From positions 44,676 to 108,675 of the forward strand of contig JAKFCW010000067.1 of the NCBI GenBank assembly GCA_036676455.1: a DNA stretch of 64,000 bases. The letters run 5' to 3'. Below the pieces are notes generated by a model, which worked only from the letters and a program-made list of their open reading frames with translations, searched no databases and had not been told where the DNA came from. Below, one piece after another: positions 15,506 to 25,361 of this stretch. A program made the translations under genes and the position numbers. How positions within the stretch are numbered: the stretch's first letter is position 1; the number at the start of each line of letters is the position of its first letter. This DNA is from UBA4093 sp036676455. Its GTDB lineage: Bacteria > Cyanobacteriota > Sericytochromatia > S15B-MN24 > UBA4093.

Positions 15506-18163
15506 GTGAAGATCCTCGAACGTCGCGTCCTCCGTGGTCCGAACATCTGGTCTCCTCGCCCGGCCTACTGGCTGGTGGTCGATCTCGAGGACCTCTACGA
15601 CATCCCCTCGTCAGCCGTTCCCGGCTTCACCGAGAAGCTGACCAAGCTCATTCCCTCGCTCTCCGACCACCGTTGCTCGCTAGGCTACCGGGGCGGCTTC
15701 GTCGAACGGCTTCACGAAGGCACCTACATGGCCCACATCCTCGAGCACACCTTGATCGAGCTGCAGTGCCTCGCGGGGATCGACGTGGGTTTCGGCAAGG
15801 CGCGCGAGGTCAAGGGCAAGCCCGGCCTCTACAACGTCGTCTTCTCCTACAAGCTCGAGAAGGTCGTCGAGGAAGCCATCCCCGTCGGCGTCAAGCTGAT
15901 CGAGACCCTCGGCCGCGGCGGCGACATCGACCCCGCGGAGTTCGCCGAGGACCTCTCCAACCTCAAGTACTGGGCCGAGCGCCACTCCCTCGGGCCCTCC
16001 ACCGCCGCCATCGTGGACGCCGCCAAGCGTCGCGGCATCCCCGCCACCCGCATCACCGACGAGGCCTCCCTCTTCCAGCTGGGCCTCGGCAAGTACCAGA
16101 AGCGCATCCAGGCCGCCCTCACCTCCGAGACCAGCAACATCGCGGTCGGCATCGCCTCCGACAAGGACCTCACCAATGCCCTGCTGCGCGAGGCCGGCCT
16201 CCCGGTGCCCCGCGGCGAGGCCGTCACCACCCTGGCGCGCGCCCAGGAAGTCGCCCGCCGCATGCGCGGTTCGGTGACCGTCAAGCCGCACTTCGGCAAC
16301 CAGGGCAAGGCCGTCTCCTGCGACCTCACCACCCCCGAGCAGGTCGAACAGGCCTTCAAGTGGGCCCGCGAGTACGGCCGCTCGGTGCTGGTCGAGCAGT
16401 TCATCCGCGGCCAGGACCACCGGGTGCTGGTCGTCGGCGATCAGGTCGTCGCCGTCGCCCGCCGCGTGCCCGCTCAGGTGGTCGGCGACGGACAGCACAC
16501 GATCCGCGAGCTGGTGGACATCGCCAACCAGGACCCCCGGCGCGGAGACGGCCACCTGAAGCCGCTGACCCGCTTGAAGCTGGACGCCGGCGCCATGGCC
16601 GTGCTCGCCAAGCAGGGCCTCGATCCGGATCACGTGGCCAAGACCGGCCAGGTCGTCCTCCTGCGTGAGAACGCCAACCTGTCGACCGGCGGCTCGGCCA
16701 TCGACCTGACCGAGATCATCCACCCCTCCAACGCCGCCCTTTGCGTCCGCGCCGCCAAGAAGATCGGCCTCGACGTCGCCGGCATCGACGTGGTCTGCGA
16801 GGACATCTCGGTGCCCCTCGACCAGCAGGGCGGGGCCATCATCGAGGTCAACGCCGCTCCCGGCATCCGCATGCACCAGCACCCCTCCGAGGGCGAACCC
16901 CATGACGTGGGCGCCGCCATCGTCGACATGCTCTTCCCGCCCGGCGCGCCCGTCACCATCCCCATCTACTCGGTGACCGGCACCAACGGCAAGACCACCA
17001 CCACCCTGATGGTCGGCCATACCCTCCGCCAGGCGGGCATCCGCACCGGCGTCACCACCACCGAGGGCATCTACCTCGACGGCAAGCGCATCAGCAAGGG
17101 CGATTGCACCGGCTACTGGTCGGCCCGCACCGTGCTCACCGACCCCACGGTCGAGGCGGCCGTCCTGGAAACCGCGCGAGGCGGCCTCTTCAAGCGCGGC
17201 CTGGGCTTCGAATCCTGTGACGTCGCGGCAGTGCTGAACATTCACGACGATCACCTCGGCCAGCACGGCGCCGAGACCCTGCGTGACCTCGCCCGGGTCA
17301 AGGGCCTGATCGTGAAGTACTGCAAGGGCACCGTCGTGCTGAACGCCGACGACCCGCTGGTGCTGGAGATGGCCGAGCAGGCGCCCGAAGGCACCAAGGT
17401 CGTGCTCTTCAGCATGGAGGACCACAGCACCGCGATGGAGGATCACCTGGCGAAGGGCGGCGAGGCCGTCTACCTGCGCCGTGGGATGATCATGGTCGCC
17501 CGGGGCGAGCACCGCATGCCCCTGGTCGAGGCGGCGCTGCTGCCCGTCACCATGGGCGGCCGGGCCCGCCACAACATCGCCAACGCCCTCGCGGCGGTGG
17601 CCATGCTGCTGCACTCCGGCCTGAACAAGGAGCAGCTCGTCAACGGGCTCAGCACCTTCCAGTCCACCATCGAGCAGAACCCCGGCCGCCTCAACATGGT
17701 CCGCGTGCGTGACTTCACCGTGCTGATCGACTACGCCCACAACCCCGCTTCCTACCGGGCGCTGGGCGACACGGTCTCGCAGATGGACCACAAGCGCCTG
17801 ATCGGCGTCATCACGGTGCCCGGCGATCGCTATGATGAAAAGCTCAAGGAGTCCGGCGTCATCTGCGCCAAGTACTACGACGAGCTGGTCGTCCGTGACA
17901 TGACCGACCTGCGGGGCCGTCCTGCCGGGGAAGCCGCCGCGATCATCCACCAGGCGGCCCTGGACGCCGGCATGGCCCCGGAGCACTGCCACCTCATCCC
18001 CGATGAGCCGACGGCCATCCAGTTCGCGCTGGACATGGCCCAGGCGGGAGACCTGGTCGTGATCGGGTGCGCGGACACGGAAGAGGCCATCAGCTCGATC
18101 CTGGAGCAGGCGGATGGCTTCGGCCCTGCGCCCAGCCTCCCGGTGGTCCTGCCGAGCGTCTAG
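15506..18163 (+). CDS. cphA: Cyanophycin synthetase
   Basis: An 885-residue cytosolic enzyme that polymerises Asp and Arg non-ribosomally. It has the usual three parts: N-terminal domain (1-160; LRGPNIWSPRPAYWLVV is typical), ATP-grasp domain (about 220-480; VTVKPHFGNQGKAVS, GQDHRVLVVGD, IIEVNAAPGIRMHQ), and a Mur-ligase-like domain from about 490 with P-loop TGTNGKTTTT and the late blocks ARGGLFKRGL and YAHNPASY. Length and motifs match functional CphA1. GTG start behind AGGAG. A perfect 34-base palindrome follows the gene as terminator. Confidence 0.97.
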   Translation: MKILERRVLRGPNIWSPRPAYWLVVDLEDLYDIPSSAVPGFTEKLTKLIPSLSDHRCSLGYRGGFVERLHEGTYMAHILEHTLIELQCLAGIDVGFGKAREVKGKPGLYNVVFSYKLEKVVEEAIPVGVKLIETLGRGGDIDPAEFAEDLSNLKYWAERHSLGPSTAAIVDAAKRRGIPATRITDEASLFQLGLGKYQKRIQAALTSETSNIAVGIASDKDLTNALLREAGLPVPRGEAVTTLARAQEVARRMRGSVTVKPHFGNQGKAVSCDLTTPEQVEQAFKWAREYGRSVLVEQFIRGQDHRVLVVGDQVVAVARRVPAQVVGDGQHTIRELVDIANQDPRRGDGHLKPLTRLKLDAGAMAVLAKQGLDPDHVAKTGQVVLLRENANLSTGGSAIDLTEIIHPSNAALCVRAAKKIGLDVAGIDVVCEDISVPLDQQGGAIIEVNAAPGIRMHQHPSEGEPHDVGAAIVDMLFPPGAPVTIPIYSVTGTNGKTTTTLMVGHTLRQAGIRTGVTTTEGIYLDGKRISKGDCTGYWSARTVLTDPTVEAAVLETARGGLFKRGLGFESCDVAAVLNIHDDHLGQHGAETLRDLARVKGLIVKYCKGTVVLNADDPLVLEMAEQAPEGTKVVLFSMEDHSTAMEDHLAKGGEAVYLRRGMIMVARGEHRMPLVEAALLPVTMGGRARHNIANALAAVAMLLHSGLNKEQLVNGLSTFQSTIEQNPGRLNMVRVRDFTVLIDYAHNPASYRALGDTVSQMDHKRLIGVITVPGDRYDEKLKESGVICAKYYDELVVRDMTDLRGRPAGEAAAIIHQAALDAGMAPEHCHLIPDEPTAIQFALDMAQAGDLVVIGCADTEEAISSILEQADGFGPAPSLPVVLPSV

Positions 18164-18178
18164 ATCGGATCAGACCTC

Positions 18179-18212
18179 GAGGGGGGCAGGGGCGATCGCC
18201 CCTGCCCCCCTC
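18179..18212 (+). terminator. Perfect 34-bp palindrome after cphA
   Basis: GAGGGGGGCAGGGGCGA pairs perfectly with its complement; the centre contains GCGATCGC. It is followed by TTCTCTCT. The position 15 bases after the cphA stop suggests transcription termination. Confidence 0.8.
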
Positions 18213-18222
18213 TTCTCTCTAT

Positions 18223-18326
18223 AGCTAACGTCGTTTCTGCAGGTCAGCGAGCTTGACGATTCAACCGATTGACGACTGTCTCGCGGCTAACGCTCGCTGC
18301 CTTACGAAACAGCCGCGGGCGCTAGG
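18223..18326. repeat. 104-bp dispersed element, copy 1 (family B)
   Basis: Conserved left block (AGCTAACGTCGTTTCTGCAG), a variable middle, and a conserved right block with GGCTAACGCTCGCTGCCTTA and AGCCGCGGGCGCTAGG. The right block can fold on itself (CTAACGCTCG against CGGGCGCTAG). Same length as copies at 22181 and 47102. Confidence 0.85.
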
Positions 18327-18398
18327 CTCCCTTCGCACCGGGGTAAGGCTTGCTCGCTTGCGGGTATAACGCCAACGCCACGCCGAAGGGAGAATCGT

Positions 18399-18986
18399 AT
18401 GCCGCCTATCCTTGCTAGAGCCGGTCTTGCCGCCCTGCTCACCGTCATGGCCTTGCCCGCTGCCGCCAATGCGGAGTCTTACCGCCTGGATTCCCGTCTC
18501 GCCCTCGACCCTTCCCCGCGGCTGGAAGCCACCAGGCCCGCGAACCTGAAATCCCCGGCCCTCTCCGTCGGCCTCAGCGTCGCCACTCCTCTGGCGCTCA
18601 CCACGCTGGGAAGCGGCATGATGGTGCTCGGCGGCGCCCCCAACGACTTCAACGCGCTGGGCATCCTAGGGATGGCGGTTTGGGCTGCGGCCCCGGTGGC
18701 GCTGGGAACCGGCCAGGCCTATGCCGGAGATCCGCAGCGCGGCCTCTGGGTGGGGCTGGGGACGTACGGGGTGATGACCGGCAGTTTGCTCTTGGGCCTG
18801 GGAGCGGCGTATGCCGTCGCGCCGCAGGCCATGTCGGCAGGGGGCCAGTCGGCGGGCATGGGCTATGCCCTGCTGGCGCTTCCCATCGCCTCGGCCGTGA
18901 TGGCGGGTTACACGATCTGGGCGCTGGTGGACGCGCACCAGACCGCTGTTCGTCACAACGAAGCCGTCGATACCGCCCTGCCGTGA
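18399..18986 (+). CDS. Hypothetical membrane protein with signal peptide
   Basis: A 195-residue protein of unknown family. It opens with a signal peptide (LAALLTVMALPAAANA), a short polar segment, then about four hydrophobic Gly/Ala-rich stretches, for example LSVATPLALTTLGSGMMVLGG, GMAVWAAAPVALGTG and YALLALPIASAVMAGYTIWAL, ending in a polar tail. Glycine-rich spacing of this kind is seen in small inner-membrane proteins. It stands alone between a family B repeat and the tdh promoter. GAAGGGAG lies upstream of the ATG. Confidence 0.7.
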   Translation: MPPILARAGLAALLTVMALPAAANAESYRLDSRLALDPSPRLEATRPANLKSPALSVGLSVATPLALTTLGSGMMVLGGAPNDFNALGILGMAVWAAAPVALGTGQAYAGDPQRGLWVGLGTYGVMTGSLLLGLGAAYAVAPQAMSAGGQSAGMGYALLALPIASAVMAGYTIWALVDAHQTAVRHNEAVDTALP

Positions 18987-19022
18987 GCCGCCCGCAAGAG
19001 GGACGAAGCGCTTGCGGGCCGT

Positions 19023-19052
19023 TTGATAGCCATTGGGGAGATCAGGTATACT
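19023..19052 (+). promoter_or_regulatory. Strong sigma70-like promoter of the tdh-kbl operon
   Basis: TTGATA, an 18-base spacer and TATACT, 55 bases before the tdh ATG. A short hairpin CGGAGC/GCTCCG lies between promoter and start (about 19061-19076). Confidence 0.7.
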
Positions 19053-19107
19053 CAAGGGGCGGAGCTGCGGCTCCGGCCCTTGTTTTCAAGCTGTAAAGAA
19101 GGTCCTC

Positions 19108-20187
19108 ATGCTCAAGACGGCAGTGACCAAATCAGGCATTGACATGTCTTCGATCCCCGACACGATGAAGGCGATCGCCAAGACCGAAGCGGGCCCTGGC
19201 GCGAAACTGATCACCGTACCGGTCCCCAAAATCGGTCCCCGCGACGTGCTGGTGAAAGTCGACGCCACCGCCGTCTGCGGCACCGACCTGCATATCTACA
19301 CCTGGGACGCCTGGAGCCAGGGCCGGGTCAAGCCCCCCCTGACCATCGGCCATGAGTTCGGCGGCACCGTCGTGGCCGTCGGCGAAGAGGTCCTCGACGT
19401 TTCTCTCGGCGACTACGTCTCGGCCGAGACCCACGTCGTCTGCGGCACCTGCTACCAGTGCCGGACCGGCGCCAAGCACATCTGCTCCAACACCCAGATC
19501 CTGGGCGTCGACATCCCCGGCTGCTACGCCGAGTACGTCGCCATCCCCGCCAAGAACGCCTGGAAGAACGCCGCCACCCTGCCCCTCGACTGGGCCCCCC
19601 TGCAGGAGCCCCTCGGCAACGCCGTTCACACGGTGCTGGCGGGTGACGTCGCCGGCCGCACGGTCGTGATCAGCGGCTGCGGCCCCATCGGCATCATGGC
19701 GGCGGGCGTCGCCAAGGCCTGCGGCGCGTCCGCGGTCATCGCCATCGACATCAACGCCTACCGCCTCGACCTGGCCGGCAAGATGGGGGCCACCCACCTC
19801 ATCAAGGCCGACGAGCAGGACGCGGTCGCCGCCGTCCTCGCCGCGGTCCCCGGTGGAGTGGACGTCGTCTGCGAGATGTCCGGCAACGCCAAGGCCATGC
19901 GCGACGGCTTCAAGATGATCCGCAATGGCGGCCGCTACTCGATCCTGGGCATCCCCTCCCAGGACGTGCCGCTGGACATCGCCGAGATCGTCTTCAAGGG
20001 CGTCACGATCCAGGGCATCACCGGCCGGAAGATGTACGACACCTGGTACCAGGTCGCCAATCTGCTGAACTCGCGTCAGCTCGACCTCACCCCCATGATC
20101 ACCCACCGCATGCCCCTCGAGGACGTCGAGGCCGCCATGGACCTGATGAAGGCCGGCCTCTGCGGCAAGGTCGTACTCACCCCGTAG
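19108..20187 (+). CDS. tdh: L-threonine 3-dehydrogenase
   Basis: A 359-residue zinc-dependent medium-chain dehydrogenase that oxidises threonine to 2-amino-3-ketobutyrate with NAD. Catalytic zinc ligands are seen in AVCGTDLHIYTWD and GHEFGG; structural zinc Cys residues in CGTCYQCRTGAKHIC; the NAD fold in VISGCGPIGIMAAGVAKACGAS; and the Tdh-typical ITGRKMYDTWYQ. There is a 16-residue N-terminal extension before MKAIAKTEAG compared with E. coli Tdh; an internal start at that Met (19165) is possible. kbl follows by 15 bases, giving the two-step threonine-to-glycine pathway. Confidence 0.95.
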   Translation: MLKTAVTKSGIDMSSIPDTMKAIAKTEAGPGAKLITVPVPKIGPRDVLVKVDATAVCGTDLHIYTWDAWSQGRVKPPLTIGHEFGGTVVAVGEEVLDVSLGDYVSAETHVVCGTCYQCRTGAKHICSNTQILGVDIPGCYAEYVAIPAKNAWKNAATLPLDWAPLQEPLGNAVHTVLAGDVAGRTVVISGCGPIGIMAAGVAKACGASAVIAIDINAYRLDLAGKMGATHLIKADEQDAVAAVLAAVPGGVDVVCEMSGNAKAMRDGFKMIRNGGRYSILGIPSQDVPLDIAEIVFKGVTIQGITGRKMYDTWYQVANLLNSRQLDLTPMITHRMPLEDVEAAMDLMKAGLCGKVVLTP

Positions 20188-20202
20188 ACAAAGGAGTCTC
20201 GC

Positions 20203-21408
<1,206 letters not shown>

Positions 21409-21421
21409 ATCGATTCCAAGC

Positions 21422-21455
21422 AAAGAGCGGCCGTCCGAAAGGAGGGCCGCTCTTT
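21422..21455 (+). terminator. Intrinsic terminator after kbl
   Basis: AAAGAGCGGCC and GGCCGCTCTTT pair, extended by TCC/GGA with a G bulge, loop GAAA. Fourteen bases after the kbl stop. Confidence 0.9.
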
Positions 21456-21477
21456 GACTTGGGCTGACGCCGGGGCG

Positions 21478-21738
21478 TCAGAAAGCGTTGGCCTCGAGGG
21501 CCGGGTCCAGGGACGCGCGCTCGATCTGATCGATCGGGAAGGGAAGGATCACGGCCTTGACCTTCCTGGAAACCGGTTTCGCGCTTCTCAGGAAGTGGGA
21601 TTGGCACCGTGACGAGCAGAAGTAATACTGATCGCCCTCATGGAGGACGGGGCCCAGAGCTTCGTTCTCGGCGAGAATCTGCCCGCAGACCATGTCCATG
21701 TGCATGGTGGGAGGGAGCCAATCAAGTCCGTGCGCCAT
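21478..21738 (-). CDS. YHS-domain metal-binding protein
   Basis: An 86-residue protein with a YHS (TRASH-like) module: MHMDMVCGQILAENEALG and YYFCSSRCQSHF supply the Cys residues typical of heavy-metal or heme-linked binding. The remaining C-terminal 35 residues have no clear fold. AAAGGAAG precedes the ATG. The gene is separated from its likely promoter (minus strand, 22004-21976) by a leader of about 235 bases containing several strong hairpins. It converges with the tdh-kbl operon. Role unknown; metal sensing or delivery is a guess. Confidence 0.8.
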   Translation of the reverse strand: MAHGLDWLPPTMHMDMVCGQILAENEALGPVLHEGDQYYFCSSRCQSHFLRSAKPVSRKVKAVILPFPIDQIERASLDPALEANAF

Positions 21739-21970
21739 TGCTAAACTTCCTTTCGATCCTCATTGGTCGATGGGTCGCCTGGGTCTCTCTCGGTCCAGAA
21801 GCCGTCGCACCGCATCTGCGCGGCGCTTCCCCCGGAAGAGCGTGACCGCTCTCCCGCAACTCACTCGAGGGTCCGCCTTCAGGCATCACCCTCGGGGGCC
21901 ACGATCCGGACTGCATGGAGGGTCGTTGATCGGAGGTCCGAGCGTCGGGTCGGCATCGACCCCTCGGATG
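21739..21970 (-). promoter_or_regulatory. Long structured 5' leader of the YHS gene, candidate regulatory RNA
   Basis: On the minus strand this stretch folds into successive stems: GAGGGT/ACCCTC enclosing GCCT/AGGC, then AGAGCG/CGCTCT, then GAAGC/GCTTC enclosing CCGC/GCGG. It ends just before the ribosome site of the YHS gene. I cannot match it to a known riboswitch class. Confidence 0.35.
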
Positions 21971-21975
21971 GAGTC

Positions 21976-22004
21976 ATTATGACCTTTTAGTGAAGTAATG
22001 TAAA
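21976..22004 (-). promoter_or_regulatory. Candidate promoter on the minus strand for the YHS gene
   Basis: Read on the minus strand: TTTACA, a 17-base spacer, CATAAT. The surrounding 50 bases are AT-rich in otherwise GC-rich DNA. Between here and the family B copy at 22181 I see no gene. Confidence 0.5.
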
Positions 22005-22180
22005 GGGGTAAGCGGTTTAAGATTGGGAAACCCAGGCCCGACGCGCCCGTCCCCGTGGCGATGGTATGAACATAACGCCGCCCGCTTTCCGGCGCTTCTC
22101 CCTGACGTGACGCCCGCGTTAAGCCGCAAGCAAAGGCGGGCCCCCGGCCGCTGCCGGAGACCCGCCAAACGCTCTCTTGG

Positions 22181-22284
22181 AGCGATCTTCGTTGCTACAG
22201 GGCAGCGAGCTCTGGCATGGAACCCTGAAATGAGAGGATCACGGCTAACGCTCGCTGCCTTACGCAACAGCCGCGGGCGCTAGG
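22181..22284. repeat. 104-bp dispersed element, copy 2 (family B)
   Basis: Left block AGCGATCTTCGTTGCTACAG, then GGCAGCGAGCTCTGGCAT, a variable middle, and the right block with ACGGCTAACGCTCGCTGCCT and GCCGCGGGCGCTAGG. Very close to the copy at 47102. It ends 12 bases from the stop of the minus-strand helicase gene. Confidence 0.88.
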
Positions 22285-22296
22285 CGACTCGCGTGC

Positions 22297-24963
22297 CTAG
22301 AAGACCTCTTTCACGATGTCGCGGTCGATCAAGCCGGCCGCTTCCCGCGCCTTGGCATGGAAGCTCGAGGGCACCCCCGGCACGTCCCGGAACTGCTGCA
22401 GCATGTCGATCACCTGCCGGAAGTGCCGCACCAGCTGCCCCTCGTCGATCCCCGACTCCTCGATCAGCTCCGACCAGACCCGGCCTTCGGCCCAGGCCTG
22501 CGTCAGGCCCACGTAGTCGGTCACGACGTTCAGGGGCAGATCCTCGAGCCCCTGCCGCTTCAAGGCCTTGTACAGCCCCTTGGTCGTCTTGGCCAGCTCG
22601 TCGACCAGCAAACCCAGCTGCGGGTCGAAGCGCATCGGACGCCAGAACATCCGCCCCCGGATCGGCTCCGCCACGATCATCGAGGTCGCCGCCGCCAGCA
22701 AGGGCGGACTCATGGTCAGCATCAGCTCGGACGTCAGGGCCTCGGAGGCCACCAGCTCGTTGGTCGTGCGCAGGTTGGCCAGCGCCACGCCCCGGGCCAG
22801 CAGCTCGCGACCGCGCACGTAGCCCGCGTCCTCCAGCAGCCGCACCAGCGCCTGGAACTGCCGCCAGTGGTTCGAGTGGATGGCCTCGATCTCCTGGTCG
22901 TAGCGCGCGATCTCGGCGTCCAGCATCTGTGACAGCTTCACGTTGTCCATGCAGCGCTTGTTCTTCACGCAAGGCGTCGCCGGGTGCTCTTCGATCTGCT
23001 TCAGCAGCCCCTTCAGCTTCTCGCGCGCCTTCGTGATCTCGGGCGGCTCCGTGATGGGGGCCAGTAGCGCGTCGAGGTCCAGCCCGGTCTCGGCTTTCCA
23101 CTCGTTCCAGGTGGGATGGTAGTCCCCGGTCGAATGTTCCTGCTGGTAGCTGAGCCGGCTGGCCTTCTGCAGGACCTCCGGCGGGAATCCCGTGGCGGGC
23201 GCCACCGGCACGGCCATCACCAGGTGGCGGGTGCCCAGCCGCGAGAGCGTGCGGGGCTCGACCAGGACCGTGTACTGCATGTCGCCGGACTTCACCTGCT
23301 GCCGATCCAGGAGAATGGCGATCTGGGGCGTGGGCATGCCGCCCCGGTGAACCAGCAGCCAGCCTCCGATGGGAGTCTGGTTGAGGATGCCGATCGCCGA
23401 CTCCCGCGACAGGTACTGCCGCTCGCCCACCATGCTGGACAGGCGCTTGCGCAGCGAGTCGCGCTGGTTGCGCAGCACCTGGTGCTCCTCGAAGACGTCG
23501 AGACTGAGGGGCTCGCCGGTCTGCGGGTTGCGGATCTGGATCGATTCGCGTTTGGCTATCGCCCGCCGCCGCAGCTCGATCAATCGGTTGGCCGCATCCG
23601 AGCTCTGGAACTGGCTGAAGCTTTGCTCGACGATCCGCCGCGCGGCCTCGGCTTCGTAGCGGTGATGCAGGTTGATCACCATGTTGAAGTTCAGGGTGAA
23701 GCGGCTGCGCAGGGGCTCGGCCTGGGTCCGGACCAGCTGGCCCACCTCGATCGGGCTGTAACGGTGGCTGGAGAGGACCACGCCGTAGCCGACCGGGTCC
23801 ATGCCGCGCCGGCCGGCGCGCCCCATCATCTGGTGGAACTCGCTGGCCGCCAGCATGCGGTGGCCGTCGTCGGTCCGCTTGATCAGCGTCGCCATGACCA
23901 CCGTCCGGGCCGGCATGTTGATGCCCGCGGCCAGGGTCTCCGTCGCGAAGACCACCTTGACCAGGGCCTTCTGGAACAAGCGCTCGATCAGGAACTTCAA
24001 GGGCGGAAGCAGGCCCGCGTGGTGCGGCGCCGCCCCGTAAGGCAGCAAATCCAGCCATCGCTTGGTGTTCACCGAGCCCAGCATGCCGGGAGTGGCTTGG
24101 ACGGCTTCTTTCACCATCTCCTCGATCTGCCGGCGCTCGGCGGGCGTGGTCAGCTCGAGGTCCGCGGCGATCACGTCCTTGGCCTGGGCTTCGCAGCCCA
24201 TGCGGCTGAAGACGAAGTAGATGGCCGGCAGCATCTTCTTTTCCTTGAGGTCCTTGACGACGGTGACGGCGTCGGGAGGCTCGACCCAGCCGTCCTGTGA
24301 GAAGCGCTTCACGGCGAGGCGGCCGTGCTGGTTGAAGAGCTTGGTGACGTTGGGGGTCGCGACGTAGGACTCCAAAGGCACGGGGCGCTCCGCGTGCAGG
24401 ATGACGGTCATGGGCTTGTGGACCTGGCTGACCCAGGTGGCGAGCTCGTCGGCGTTGGGGATGGTGGCCGACAGGGCCGTCACGGTGGTTTGCTTGCCCA
24501 GGAAGACGATGGTCTCCTCCCAGACGGTGCCGCGGCCCTCAGCGGCGATGTAATGGGCCTCGTCGAGCACGACCTGGCTGACGTCGGCGACCGAGGCGGG
24601 GTCCATGTGCAGCATGTTGCGGAGGATCTCGGTGGTCATGATCAGGATGGGGGCGTCCCGGTCGATCACGACGTCGCCGGTGACCAGGCCCACCTGGCCG
24701 GGCAGCGCGGCCTTGAGGTCGCGGTACTTCTGGTTGGAGAGGGCCTTCAGGGGAGTGGTGTAGATGCAGCGCTTGCCCTGCTTCAGGGCGAGGAAGACGG
24801 CGAACTCGGCGACCACCGTCTTGCCCGAGCCCGTGGGGGCCGAGACCAGGACCGAGTTGCCTGCCGCCAGCTCGCGGATGGCGTCGAGCTGGAAGGGATC
24901 GAGGGGAAAGGGTTGGCTGGCCTGGAATTCTTCGACCAGTCTGTCCGGCGTGGTGTCAATCAT
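22297..24963 (-). CDS. Ski2/Mtr4-like DEAH-box RNA helicase
   Basis: An 888-residue superfamily 2 helicase. Motifs in order: Q-like FPLDPFQLDAIREL, motif I SAPTGSGKTVVAEF (about 40-53), TTPLKALSNQKY, TGDVVIDRDAPILIMTTEIL, motif II LDEAHYI, motif III LSATIPN, YFVFSRMGCE, motif V TETLAAGINMPARTVV and motif VI QMMGRAGRRG. A C-terminal DSHCT-like helical domain fills about 700-888. Relatives in Cyanobacteria, Actinobacteria and plastids act in RNA processing. It has no operon partner here; family B and C repeats flank it. Confidence 0.92.
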   Translation of the reverse strand: MIDTTPDRLVEEFQASQPFPLDPFQLDAIRELAAGNSVLVSAPTGSGKTVVAEFAVFLALKQGKRCIYTTPLKALSNQKYRDLKAALPGQVGLVTGDVVIDRDAPILIMTTEILRNMLHMDPASVADVSQVVLDEAHYIAAEGRGTVWEETIVFLGKQTTVTALSATIPNADELATWVSQVHKPMTVILHAERPVPLESYVATPNVTKLFNQHGRLAVKRFSQDGWVEPPDAVTVVKDLKEKKMLPAIYFVFSRMGCEAQAKDVIAADLELTTPAERRQIEEMVKEAVQATPGMLGSVNTKRWLDLLPYGAAPHHAGLLPPLKFLIERLFQKALVKVVFATETLAAGINMPARTVVMATLIKRTDDGHRMLAASEFHQMMGRAGRRGMDPVGYGVVLSSHRYSPIEVGQLVRTQAEPLRSRFTLNFNMVINLHHRYEAEAARRIVEQSFSQFQSSDAANRLIELRRRAIAKRESIQIRNPQTGEPLSLDVFEEHQVLRNQRDSLRKRLSSMVGERQYLSRESAIGILNQTPIGGWLLVHRGGMPTPQIAILLDRQQVKSGDMQYTVLVEPRTLSRLGTRHLVMAVPVAPATGFPPEVLQKASRLSYQQEHSTGDYHPTWNEWKAETGLDLDALLAPITEPPEITKAREKLKGLLKQIEEHPATPCVKNKRCMDNVKLSQMLDAEIARYDQEIEAIHSNHWRQFQALVRLLEDAGYVRGRELLARGVALANLRTTNELVASEALTSELMLTMSPPLLAAATSMIVAEPIRGRMFWRPMRFDPQLGLLVDELAKTTKGLYKALKRQGLEDLPLNVVTDYVGLTQAWAEGRVWSELIEESGIDEGQLVRHFRQVIDMLQQFRDVPGVPSSFHAKAREAAGLIDRDIVKEVF

Positions 24964-25157
24964 GGTGGGTTTGCCGACCTTTCTCTTCCCGCGCTCGTCC
25001 CGTGGTCAAGCGGTCTCGAGCCGCGGCGCTCCGGAATTTCCGGGCTGCAGCGCGCGTTTGCGCGCTTGCGGAACCGGAGCCGGTTGCCGCGCGCGCATGC
25101 TGCGAGGATACCACGCCGAGATCGCCTGGCCAATGTCCAAGCGGGGGCGAAGGGGAC

Positions 25158-25185
25158 GTCATTCCCGCGCAGGCGGGAATCCAGC
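25158..25185. repeat. Single family C hairpin
   Basis: ATTCCCGCGCAGGCGGGAAT (25161-25180) with GTC on its left and CCAGCG on its right, the same hairpin as in the pairs at 50436 and 63199. Confidence 0.75.
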
Positions 25186-25222
25186 GGGCCAGCAGGGCGG
25201 ACCCGTGGGAACTGCCAGAGCA

Positions 25223-25340
25223 GCTGCGATTGGGGCGGACCACGGGGATCAGCCGAAGGAGCTGCCTGTGGGGCGGGCCACCGGGATTAGCCAAAGGAGC
25301 TGCCTGTGGGGCGGGCCTCCGCGCCCGCCACGGCTTCAAT
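25223..25340 (+). repeat. REP hairpin preceded by 38-bp tandem left-arm copies (family A)
   Basis: GCTGC plus the arm (T)GGGGCGG(A/G)CC recurs at 25223, 25261 and 25299, a 38-base period; only the last has the full hairpin (25310-25329) and the CGGCTTCAAT flank. With the family C copy it fills the 24964-25361 gap, where I see no gene. Confidence 0.85.
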
Positions 25341-25346
25341 CCCCGA

Positions 25347-25355
25347 TGCTATAAT
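25347..25355 (+). promoter_or_regulatory. Extended -10 (TGCTATAAT) for rnhB, probably leaderless
   Basis: A consensus TATAAT with upstream TGN ends six bases before the rnhB ATG. No ribosome site fits between, so the transcript probably starts at the ATG. The REP hairpin ends 20 bases upstream of the TATAAT. Confidence 0.65.
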
Positions 25356-25361
25356 CAGGCC

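Noticed and set aside
15680..17992. A 770-codon open frame on the minus strand
   Set aside because: It is the antisense of cphA; GC-rich codon bias keeps the reverse frame open. The translation is low-complexity and matches no family. The same holds for long antisense frames over rarA, tdh, ribAB and the helicase.
21739..21970. Glycine or cobalamin riboswitch before the YHS gene
   Set aside because: Short pieces such as GCGGGAGAG and GCGGTGCGA look familiar, but the conserved cores of both classes are missing.
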